NCBI GenBank assembly: GCA_016711225.1
Contig: JADJTK010000007.1
Coordinates: 186,001 to 250,000, forward strand
DNA: 64,000 nt
Source of the DNA: Opitutaceae bacterium
GTDB taxonomy: Bacteria; Verrucomicrobiota; Verrucomicrobiia; Opitutales; Opitutaceae
Direction of reading: 5' to 3'
Numbering within the stretch: the stretch's first letter is position 1; every line of letters begins with the position of its first letter. The position numbers were made by a program, and so were the translations under genes. The notes under the pieces were generated by a model. That model was given only the letters and a program-made list of their open reading frames with translations, did no database searches and was not told the DNA's origin. Positions 1-7,795 of this stretch are shown here, one piece after another.

Positions 1-43
1 AAACGCGCGATGATTCACCTCCAACTCAAGCACCCCTCCTTGC

Positions 44-730
44 ATGAGCCCGCCCCCCGAACAGGGCCTTCCCCATGAGACGGAGCGGCTGCTCGCCACC
101 ATGGTCGAAGCCGACCGTACTGGCGCCGCCCTGGTTCTCGACCAGATTCTGGCGACAGGAGTGCCCCCCGAACGTATCATCGCTGAGATCCTCGACCCGG
201 CCCTCGTCAAGCTGGGTCGCCTGTGGGGTGCGGAAAGCGTCTCGCTCACCCAGACATTTGTGGCCGCCAAGATCGCCGAGGACGTGCTGGTGCGCTGCGT
301 ACCGGCCGCGGGCTCGGCGGCGGCCCACCACAGCCCGGTGGTCATCGGCAACATCGAGGACGATTTCCACAGTCTGGGGCGACGCATCGTAGGCTCGTTC
401 CTGCGAGCCGCCGGCTGGGAGGTGCACGACCTGGGCAACGACGTCCTGCCCGAGCAGTTCGTGGACAAGGCCCTCGAGGTGGGCGCGGTGGTGGTGGGCG
501 CTTCCGCGATGATGCAGACCACCGCACTCAATATTCGAAAGCTACGCACCCTGATCGACGCCCGCGGTCTGCAGGGGCGGCTAAAGCTGGCGGTCGGCGG
601 GGCGGTCTTCAACTGGCGGCCCGACCTCGTCGCCGAGGTGGGCGGCGACGGCACCGCCCCAAATGCCGCCGGCGTCGACGCCCTGCTGCACCGTCTCCAA
701 GCCGAGGCGAGAGGAGCCCCCGCCCCATGA
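44..730 (+). CDS. Corrinoid (B12-binding) protein of methyltransferase type
   Basis: 228-residue cobalamin-binding protein of the MtaC/MtbC/MttC type, which carries a methyl group on a corrinoid between two methyltransferases. Residues about 12-90 look like the helical cap domain. The B12 signature D-x-H-x-x-G is present as D107-F-H109-S-L-G112, so H109 should be the lower cobalt ligand, and a Rossmann-like domain with G-A-S-A-M-M follows. The ATG at 44 gives the family's usual length. The stop codon overlaps the start of the next gene (ATGA at 727-730), so the two are probably translated together. No substrate-specific methyltransferase is visible, but only 43 bases lie upstream in the window. 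Family assignment is firm; the substrate is unknown. Confidence 0.9.
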   Translation: MSPPPEQGLPHETERLLATMVEADRTGAALVLDQILATGVPPERIIAEILDPALVKLGRLWGAESVSLTQTFVAAKIAEDVLVRCVPAAGSAAAHHSPVVIGNIEDDFHSLGRRIVGSFLRAAGWEVHDLGNDVLPEQFVDKALEVGAVVVGASAMMQTTALNIRKLRTLIDARGLQGRLKLAVGGAVFNWRPDLVAEVGGDGTAPNAAGVDALLHRLQAEARGAPAP

Positions 731-2577
731 ACGCCTACGAACGGGTGATGAACACCCTCCAAGGGCTTCCGGTGGACCGCGTGCCCGTCTTCGCCGTGCT
801 GAGCACGTACGGCGGCAAGCTCACCGGCACCGACTTGCGCACCCTCTACAGCGATGCCTCCGCCTATGTCGCCGGGCAATGCGCCGTCCAAGACACCTTC
901 GGCCTGGATCTGGTGTTGGCGCCGTTCGACTACAGCGCCATCGCGGAGGCGTTCGGCGGAGAAGTGGCTTGGTTCACCGATCAGGCGCCCAATCTGAAAC
1001 GCCCCGCCACCCGCACGGCTGCCGAAGCGCTGGCCCTGCCCCTGCCCGATCCACACCACACCGGGCGCCTGCCCGTCAGCTTGGAAGCCGTACGCCGGCT
1101 CGCCGCAATCTACCAAGGCCGTGTTCCCGTCTTCGCCGCGATTCCCGGCCCCGGCGCCATGCCAACGATGATCCTCGGGCTGGAAGCTTGGCTGGAGATC
1201 GTGCTCTTCGACGAGCCCGCCGCCCGGCGGATTCTAGAGTGGTCAGGGCGGTTTTTCGTGGACTGGGCCAACGCGCTGCTGGCCGCAGGAGCCACCGGGT
1301 TGGTCGTCACCGAGCCCGTTGCAGCGCTGGAGATCATGCCGCGCACTCTCTTCGCCAAGCGATTTCTGCCCCACCTCCACACCCAGTTTGCGCAGGTGCG
1401 TGGCCCGATCGTCTTGCACCACACCGGTGGACGCATCGCACACGTCCTCGATCTGCTCCCTGGCCTGCCCGGGCTGGTGGGCGTTGTCATTGGCTCCAAG
1501 GACGATCTGGGGGCGGCACGGCGAGCGCTCGGGCCGGGACTGCTGCTGCTGGGCAATCTCGACAATCTGAGCCTCCCCACGGCCTCCGCTGCGGAGATCC
1601 GCGCGCAGTGCCTGGCCTGCCTGAGGGAGGCGGCGCCAGCGGGCCGCTACATACTGTCGCACTCCGCGGCCGATGTGCCGCTGAGCACGCCGCCGGAGAA
1701 CGTACGGGCGATGCTGGATGCAAGCGTTGAGTATGCGTCCGCGGTGGCGGCGGGCATCCTTCCTGCCGCAGCCGGCGGCGTCCCCGCCGCTCCGGCAAGT
1801 CCCGCTGCTCGGACCGACACGGCTGGACGCCGGCCACGACGGCAGGCGCGGACGCCCGCCGCTACAACAACTCCATCAATACCCGCCGCTTCGGCCACAC
1901 CTACCCAGCTCGATCCCGCAATCCCGGCTGCAAGCCCAGCGCTACGGCAGGCGCAGACGCCCGCCGCGGCCGATCCCCCGACCGTCTGGCTGTGCTGCGG
2001 CGTGTTGCGCGCCGAGCTCGAAGCCCTGCACCACCAGGGCCGCCTCGGCGGCGAACTGCGCTTTCTCGATTCCATGCTCCATATGTCCCCGCCCCGGTTG
2101 CAGGCCAACCTCGAGACCGCGCTCGGGCAACCCGGGTCCGCCGGCGGCCGGTTGGTGCTCGTCTACGGCGACTGCTGCAGCCGAATGTTGGACCTGGTGC
2201 GCGAATACCGTGTGGGCCGGGTCAACGCCATCAACTGTGCCCAAATGCTGGTGGGCCGCGCCCGCTACCGCGAACTGATGCACGAACAGGCCTTCATGCT
2301 GCTGCCCGAGTGGGCGCACCGCTGGCGGGAGATCATGCGCGTCGAGCTCGGCCTCTCGCCCGAGGTGGCGCGCGACCTCATGCGCGAGAACCGCCGTGAG
2401 ATCGTCTATCTGGACACGGGACTCGCGCCAGTGCCTCACCCCGAACTGGCCGAATGCGCGGCGTACACCGGACTGCCCTGCCGGATCGAGCCGGTGGCTC
2501 TCGATCACCTGCTCGCCCTCCTACTGGAGGCCGAGTCCGCGGCGGAAGTCCGCCCGCTTTCGGAGGGGGTACGATGA
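727..2577 (+). CDS. UroD/MtaA-type methyltransferase fused to DUF1638
   Basis: 616-residue fusion. Residues about 1-345 form a uroporphyrinogen decarboxylase-type barrel of the MtaA/CmuA group, which moves methyl groups from corrinoid proteins to an acceptor. Residues about 346-418 are a Pro/Ala linker containing palindromic repeats. Residues about 419-600 match DUF1638, including a Cys pair in Y-G-D-C483-C484 and further Cys residues. In MtaA-like enzymes zinc is held by H-x-C...C. By eye these positions read H231-H-T233 and L-S-H-S-A314, so both zinc cysteines seem lost. The start is fixed by the ATGA overlap with the corrinoid gene, and the stop overlaps the kinase start in the same way (2574-2577). 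The role may be sensory rather than catalytic; that is inference. Confidence 0.85.
   Translation: MNAYERVMNTLQGLPVDRVPVFAVLSTYGGKLTGTDLRTLYSDASAYVAGQCAVQDTFGLDLVLAPFDYSAIAEAFGGEVAWFTDQAPNLKRPATRTAAEALALPLPDPHHTGRLPVSLEAVRRLAAIYQGRVPVFAAIPGPGAMPTMILGLEAWLEIVLFDEPAARRILEWSGRFFVDWANALLAAGATGLVVTEPVAALEIMPRTLFAKRFLPHLHTQFAQVRGPIVLHHTGGRIAHVLDLLPGLPGLVGVVIGSKDDLGAARRALGPGLLLLGNLDNLSLPTASAAEIRAQCLACLREAAPAGRYILSHSAADVPLSTPPENVRAMLDASVEYASAVAAGILPAAAGGVPAAPASPAARTDTAGRRPRRQARTPAATTTPSIPAASATPTQLDPAIPAASPALRQAQTPAAADPPTVWLCCGVLRAELEALHHQGRLGGELRFLDSMLHMSPPRLQANLETALGQPGSAGGRLVLVYGDCCSRMLDLVREYRVGRVNAINCAQMLVGRARYRELMHEQAFMLLPEWAHRWREIMRVELGLSPEVARDLMRENRREIVYLDTGLAPVPHPELAECAAYTGLPCRIEPVALDHLLALLLEAESAAEVRPLSEGVR
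1839..1866 (+). repeat. In-frame palindromic element, linker copy A
   Basis: Imperfect palindrome inside the UroD-DUF1638 linker: arm GGCAGGCG at 1841-1848, four-base loop, arm CGCCCGCC at 1853-1860, with one mismatched pair. It encodes Q-A-R-T-P-A-A. A near-identical copy (23 of 24 bases) lies 105 bases downstream in the same frame. Confidence 0.6.
1944..1967 (+). repeat. In-frame palindromic element, linker copy B
   Basis: Second copy of the linker palindrome, encoding Q-A-Q-T-P-A-A and differing from copy A at one base over 24. A looser relative lies at about 1749-1769 (arms GCGGCGGG and CCTGCCGC). Together they account for much of the linker between the two domains. Confidence 0.6.
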
Positions 2578-5500
2578 ATCCAAACGCTCCGCTTCGCGCC
2601 ACGACACTTGCCGATCAGATTCTGGCAGTGGATGTGTTCTCCGAACTGCTCGCATCCACCGACCCCCAGCACCTGGGCCGGCGACTCACCGAACAGCTGC
2701 GCGAGCTTACCGGCGCCCGGACCGTGGCCCTGCTGGCCCACCCCGAGACGGGCGCCCCGCATACGCTGATCCACGTCTGCCCGGAGCGCCGAGCCACGCT
2801 CTTCAGCGGGGAAGAACTCGGTCTCTTCTGCCCGGAGTGCAGCTCCGCAGACTTGCCTGCCTTCACCGCCCTCTTGCCCCTCGAGCATCCCCTACGACCA
2901 GTGCTGCAACGGGCGGGCGTGGAATCGCTGTTGCGGGTTCCCCTACGGGTGCAGCGGACCGTTCTCGCCACCCTGCTCCTGCTGGACTTTCCGGAGCCGC
3001 ATCGCATCCAGGAGGCGGCGACAATCGTCGCTCACCTTTCGCCCGTGATCGCCTTGGCGCTCAAGAACGCCTTCACTCAGGAGCGGCTCGCGCAGCAGGC
3101 CCGGGCCCTGCAGGACCATACTAAGGAGCTCGAACGCCGCGTGGGCGAGCGCACCGCCGCTCTCGAGGCCGCCAACAAGTCCTTTGCCGCTTCCCGCTTC
3201 GCCGCGCTCAACCTGATGGAGGACGCCGTCGCTGCCCGCCAGCGTCTCGAAAACGCCAACATCGAGCTCCAGCGCGAGATCGCTGAACGCACGCGGGCCG
3301 AGGAGACTCTGCGCCAGACCCAGCAGCGCCTCGAGCTCGCCCAGCGCGCCGCCGGGGCGGGCGTTTGGGATTGGGACATGACCACCGATCGCCTGCAATG
3401 GTCGCCCGAACTCTTCGTCCTGTTCGGCCTCGATCCCACCCGTAGCCAGGCCTCCCTCGACACTTGGCAGCAGCTTATCCATCCCGACGACCGGGAGCCG
3501 GCCACGCGACGGCTCGAGGCGGCGATCCGGGAGGACACTCTTCTGGAGAGCGAATACCGCGTCATCCTGCCCGACGGCAGGATCCGCTGGATCTTCGCGG
3601 TCGGCCGCACCACCTACGACGCCGAGCGCCGGCCCGTGCGCATGGCCGGCATCTGCCTCGATATCACGGCCCGCAAAACGACCGAGGCCGCCCTGCAGCA
3701 CAGCGAGGCCCTCTTCCGCAGCACCTTCGACGAGGCCCCCGTGGGCGCCGCGATCGTGGGCCTTGACCAAACCTTCCAACGGGTGAATGCCGCGCTCTGC
3801 CGTTTTCTCGGCTTTCCTGCCGAGGAGTTGCTGCGCCGCACCTTCCCGCAGATCACCCATCCCGACGATGTCGTCGATAGCGTGGCCAACGTCCGCCGCC
3901 TGCTGGGCGGCGAGGTGTCCGCCTTCGAAATCGAAAAGCGGTATCTCCGCGCAGGCGGCGAGGTGGTCTGGGGCCGCGTCTCCGTTAGCCTTGTACGCGA
4001 TGCGGCCGGCCGCCCACTCCATTTCCTGCCCATCATCCAGGATATCACCGCGCGCAAACGCGCCGAAGCGGCCACAGAGGAGGCCGAGCGCTTCATCCGT
4101 TCCACGATCGACGCTCTCGACGTGCACCTGTGCGTGCTCGACGAGAACGGCGTCATCCTCACCACCAACCGGGCGTGGGACCGTTTTTCGGAATCCAACG
4201 GCGGTACCCCCGAACGAACCGGAATTGGGGCCAATTACCTGCACGCCTGCGATGGTGCCGTCGGGCCCACCGCGGAAGGCGCCGCCGGAATCGCCGCAGG
4301 GATTCGCTCGGTACTCGCCGGCTCCGGGGCCACTTTCGCTTTCGAATACCCCTGCGATGGGCCCGATGTCCACCGGTGGTTCACCTGCCGGGTCACCGCG
4401 TTCAACACCCCCGGGGCCCTGCGTGTCGTCGTCGCCCACGAGAACATCACCGAGCGCGAATGCGCTGAACGGGCACTCAAGGAGAGCGAGCGCCGCTACG
4501 CCACCACCCTCACCGCCGTGAACGACGGTCTCTGGGAATGGCACGTGCCCAGCGGCAACGCCTACTTCGGCCCCGGCTACTACGGCATGCTCGGCTACGC
4601 CGATGGAGCCTTCGTCGCCAACTACACCAACTGGCGTACCCTCGTCCACCCCGACGACATCGAACGAGTCGAGACCAACCTGCGTGAAAGCGTGGGAACC
4701 AGCCACGGCTTCGCCATCGACCTGCGGATGAAGACCAAGGCCGGCTCCTGGCTCTGGGTCTCCACCCGCGGCAACACCATTGAGCACGACTCCGACGGCA
4801 AAGCCCTGCGCATGGCCGGCACCTTGAGCGACATCACCCAGCGCAAGCAGGCCGAAGCGGAGCTGGAGCAATTCTTCGCGCTGGTGCCGGACATGGTCTG
4901 CATCGCCTCCGGAGACGGGCGCTTCCAAAAACTCAACGACGCGTGGATGCGCGTACTCGGATACTCGAAGGCCGAGCTGATGGCGGTCCCCTACGCCGAG
5001 TTCGTCCATCCGGACGATTGCGAATCGACGGTTCGGGAAACCGACCGGCTGGCGTCCGGAGCCGCCACCTCCAGCTTCATTAACCGCTACCGGGCCAAGG
5101 ATGGCTCGTACCGCTGGCTCGAATGGAATGCAACTGCCACCAACGAGAATGGCATGCTCTTTGCCGCCGCCCGCGACATCACCGAACACCGGCAGGCCGA
5201 GCAAGCCGTGAGGGAAAGCGAACTGCGTTACCGCACCCTCGCCAACTCCGGCCCGGGACTGGTCTGGACCTCCGGCCTCGACAAGAAGTGCAACTACTTC
5301 AACCAGACTTGGCTGGCCTTCACCGGGCGCCGGCTCGAACAGGAGCTGGGCGACGGCTGGGTCGAGGGCGTCCATCCCGACGACCTCCAACGTTGCGTAG
5401 CGACCTATGCTACCGCCTTCGACCGCCGCGAACACTTCAGCATGGACTACCGGCTGCGCCACCACACCGGCGAGTACCGATGGATCCAGGACGACGGTTC

Positions 5501-7652
5501 CCCGCGCTTCGACAGCCAGGGCGAATTCCTCGGCTACATCGGCCATTGTCTGGACATTACCGAGCGCAAGCAGGCCGCCGAGATCATCGCTTGGGAGGCC
5601 GCCCTGGTGGACAACTCGTCCGACATCTGCTGTGTCAAGGATCTCGATCTCCGCGTGCGGGCGGTCAACAGCGCCTTTGTCCGCGCGGCCCGCGCCACCT
5701 CCGCCTCCCAAGTGCTCGGGAAAACCGATGCGGAGATCGCTGCCTGGCCCGGCAACGAGGCCAATATCGAGAGCTACTTGGCCGACGAACGGCGCGCCCA
5801 GACCCTCGCCCCAGGCGAGAGCATCCTGCGTGAGGAGCAGGCCATGTTGCCGGACGGCTCCATGCGCCACCTGCTCACGCGCAAATTCCCGGTGTTCGAT
5901 CCCGGCGGCCGGCTCATCGCCACTGCCAGCATCTCCACCGACATCACCGAGCGCAAACGCGCCGAGGACGACCGGCGCCGCAGCCACGAACTGCTGGCGA
6001 AACTCACCGCCCAGGTTCCCGGCGTGGTCTACCAATACCGCCTCTTCCCCGACGGCCGCTCCTGTTTCCCGTTCTCGAGTCCGGGTATGCAGACCATCTA
6101 CGAATACAACCCCGAGGAGGTGCGGGAAGACGCCACCCCCGTCTTCGGCCGACTCCACCCCGAGGATGCCGGGGCGGTTTCCGCGGCCATTCTCGAATCG
6201 GCCCGCACCTTGGCGCCGTTCCACTGTGAATTTCGCGTGGTGCTCCCTCGCCAGGGCCTGCGCTGGCGCCTGAGCGACGCCATGCCTGAACGCACCGAGG
6301 ACGGCGGCACCCTCTGGCACGGCATCATTTCCGACATCACAGAGCGCAAACGCGCTGAGGATGCGCTCCACGAGAGCGAGCAGCACCACCGGCTCCTCAT
6401 CCAACACCTGCACGCCGGGGTGGTCGTACATGCCCCCGACACCCGCATCCTCCTCGCCAACGAACAAGCTTCCATCCTCCTGGGCCTGAGCATCGACCAG
6501 ATGCTCGGCAAGACCGCCATTGATCCGGCTTGGTGCTTCTTGCACGAGGACGGATCGCCGGTCCCTCTGGCCGAATACCCTGTGAACCGGGTCCGCACCT
6601 CTCTGGAGCCGGTGCGCAACCTCGTCTTGGGCATCCACCGTCCGGACGCCAGCAGGCCGGTCTGGGTATTGATCAACGGCTTCCCCGACTTGGACGGACG
6701 GGGCGAACTGAGCCAAGTCGTCGTGACCTTCGTCGACATCACCGAGCGGCGGCGCACCGAGGTGGCCCTCCGCGATTCACTACGCGAGAAGGAGTCCCTG
6801 CTCAGGGAGGTGCACCATCGCGTGAAGAACAATCTGCAGATCATCAGCAGCCTGTTGCGCCTGCAGGCCGGCCAGATCGACCACCCCGCCACCAGCGCGG
6901 TCCTGCACGACATGCAAGGCCGAATCCGCTCGATGGCCCTCCTTCACGAAACTCTCTACCGCTCCGGCAACCTGGCCCAGGTCGACCTCGCCGATTATCT
7001 CCAAACGGTCTGCACCCAGTCCCTGCGCGCCTCATCCCGCCGCGAACCCGCCGCCGCCATCCGCCTCGAATTCAATTTGGCCTCCGTGTTTCTCGACGCC
7101 ACCCGGGCGGTGCCCTGCGGCCTGCTCGTGAATGAATTGGTGTCGAACTGCCTCAAGCACGCGTTCCCCGGCGATCGCGGCGGCACCGTGCGAGTGAGCC
7201 TGCAACCCGCGCGGGACCCTGCCGGCTCCCCTCCCGATGATGAGCCTCCGCCCGGTGGCGCCGTCCCTGCCTGCGATCCCGCGCCGTCCGGTGGGGCGGG
7301 CTTTGCGCCCGCCATTTCCCCCAGGTCCAGCCTCTCTCCGGAATCTCTGCGCCTCACCGTCTCCGACAACGGTGTGGGCCTGCCACCAGGTTTCGATCTC
7401 GCCCAACTCCGCTCGCTTGGTCTGCAGCTGGTCTCCGACCTCGCCCGCCAGCTCCAGGGCAGGCTGGAGATCGGCCGTGGTCCAGACAACGGAGCCTCCT
7501 TCACCGTAATTTTCGCGCCATCGCACGCCCTCGTTGCCGCGGCGCCCCCGCCTCACTCCTCTCCCGCAAAGAGCAACAACGCCGCACCAACCGCGCCGCT
7601 TCCGCCGTGCCCCCCGCCCCCCCCCGCCCTCCCGAGAACCTCCAAACCGTAA
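2574..7652 (+). CDS. GAF-PAS(x9) sensor histidine kinase, HisKA_2 type
   Basis: 1692-residue cytoplasmic sensor kinase without a membrane segment. Residues about 15-185 look like a GAF domain containing V-C-P-E-R-R and F-C-P-E-C-S. A coiled-coil stretch follows, then nine PAS/PAC modules, each ending in a D-I-T-x-R-K-like motif. The transmitter is of the HisKA_2 class: E-V-H-H1415-R-V-K-N-N contains the phospho-accepting His, and an HATPase domain follows with S-D-N-G-V-G. About 40 residues rich in Pro and Gly are inserted in the HATPase region before that motif and include a palindromic element. The C-terminus is a poly-Pro tail. The ATG at 2574 is chosen because it overlaps the UroD-DUF1638 stop codon, tying this sensor to the corrinoid genes. 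The likely partner is the hybrid kinase starting 143 bases downstream. Confidence 0.9.
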   Translation: MNPNAPLRATTLADQILAVDVFSELLASTDPQHLGRRLTEQLRELTGARTVALLAHPETGAPHTLIHVCPERRATLFSGEELGLFCPECSSADLPAFTALLPLEHPLRPVLQRAGVESLLRVPLRVQRTVLATLLLLDFPEPHRIQEAATIVAHLSPVIALALKNAFTQERLAQQARALQDHTKELERRVGERTAALEAANKSFAASRFAALNLMEDAVAARQRLENANIELQREIAERTRAEETLRQTQQRLELAQRAAGAGVWDWDMTTDRLQWSPELFVLFGLDPTRSQASLDTWQQLIHPDDREPATRRLEAAIREDTLLESEYRVILPDGRIRWIFAVGRTTYDAERRPVRMAGICLDITARKTTEAALQHSEALFRSTFDEAPVGAAIVGLDQTFQRVNAALCRFLGFPAEELLRRTFPQITHPDDVVDSVANVRRLLGGEVSAFEIEKRYLRAGGEVVWGRVSVSLVRDAAGRPLHFLPIIQDITARKRAEAATEEAERFIRSTIDALDVHLCVLDENGVILTTNRAWDRFSESNGGTPERTGIGANYLHACDGAVGPTAEGAAGIAAGIRSVLAGSGATFAFEYPCDGPDVHRWFTCRVTAFNTPGALRVVVAHENITERECAERALKESERRYATTLTAVNDGLWEWHVPSGNAYFGPGYYGMLGYADGAFVANYTNWRTLVHPDDIERVETNLRESVGTSHGFAIDLRMKTKAGSWLWVSTRGNTIEHDSDGKALRMAGTLSDITQRKQAEAELEQFFALVPDMVCIASGDGRFQKLNDAWMRVLGYSKAELMAVPYAEFVHPDDCESTVRETDRLASGAATSSFINRYRAKDGSYRWLEWNATATNENGMLFAAARDITEHRQAEQAVRESELRYRTLANSGPGLVWTSGLDKKCNYFNQTWLAFTGRRLEQELGDGWVEGVHPDDLQRCVATYATAFDRREHFSMDYRLRHHTGEYRWIQDDGSPRFDSQGEFLGYIGHCLDITERKQAAEIIAWEAALVDNSSDICCVKDLDLRVRAVNSAFVRAARATSASQVLGKTDAEIAAWPGNEANIESYLADERRAQTLAPGESILREEQAMLPDGSMRHLLTRKFPVFDPGGRLIATASISTDITERKRAEDDRRRSHELLAKLTAQVPGVVYQYRLFPDGRSCFPFSSPGMQTIYEYNPEEVREDATPVFGRLHPEDAGAVSAAILESARTLAPFHCEFRVVLPRQGLRWRLSDAMPERTEDGGTLWHGIISDITERKRAEDALHESEQHHRLLIQHLHAGVVVHAPDTRILLANEQASILLGLSIDQMLGKTAIDPAWCFLHEDGSPVPLAEYPVNRVRTSLEPVRNLVLGIHRPDASRPVWVLINGFPDLDGRGELSQVVVTFVDITERRRTEVALRDSLREKESLLREVHHRVKNNLQIISSLLRLQAGQIDHPATSAVLHDMQGRIRSMALLHETLYRSGNLAQVDLADYLQTVCTQSLRASSRREPAAAIRLEFNLASVFLDATRAVPCGLLVNELVSNCLKHAFPGDRGGTVRVSLQPARDPAGSPPDDEPPPGGAVPACDPAPSGGAGFAPAISPRSSLSPESLRLTVSDNGVGLPPGFDLAQLRSLGLQLVSDLARQLQGRLEIGRGPDNGASFTVIFAPSHALVAAAPPPHSSPAKSNNAAPTAPLPPCPPPPPALPRTSKP
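7295..7313 (+). repeat. In-frame palindromic element in kinase HATPase insert
   Basis: Perfect inverted repeat GGCGGGC (7295-7301), loop TTTGC, GCCCGCC (7307-7313), followed by ATTTCCCC. It encodes A-G-F-A-P-A-I-S-P. The element at 14392 encodes A-G-A-T-P-A-I-S-P and shares the same 3' flank, so both seem to be copies of one family inserted in the same frame. Confidence 0.6.
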
Positions 7653-7795
7653 CCTGCCGACCTCAGGGCAAGGGAGTCTCGGTCGCCTCTTTTTAAACGC
7701 GCCATCCCTCCGCTTCTCCTCCAGCCTTCCGCTCACTCCTGCCCAGCCGTACCCCGCCCGTTGCCCCCGGCCGTGAACCCCTTTTTTCCTTCCCC

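Noticed and set aside
2943..6716. 1257-residue minus-strand ORF opposite the nine-PAS kinase
   Set aside because: Its sequence repeats in step with the PAS modules on the other strand and has no family features; it is a GC-rich shadow.
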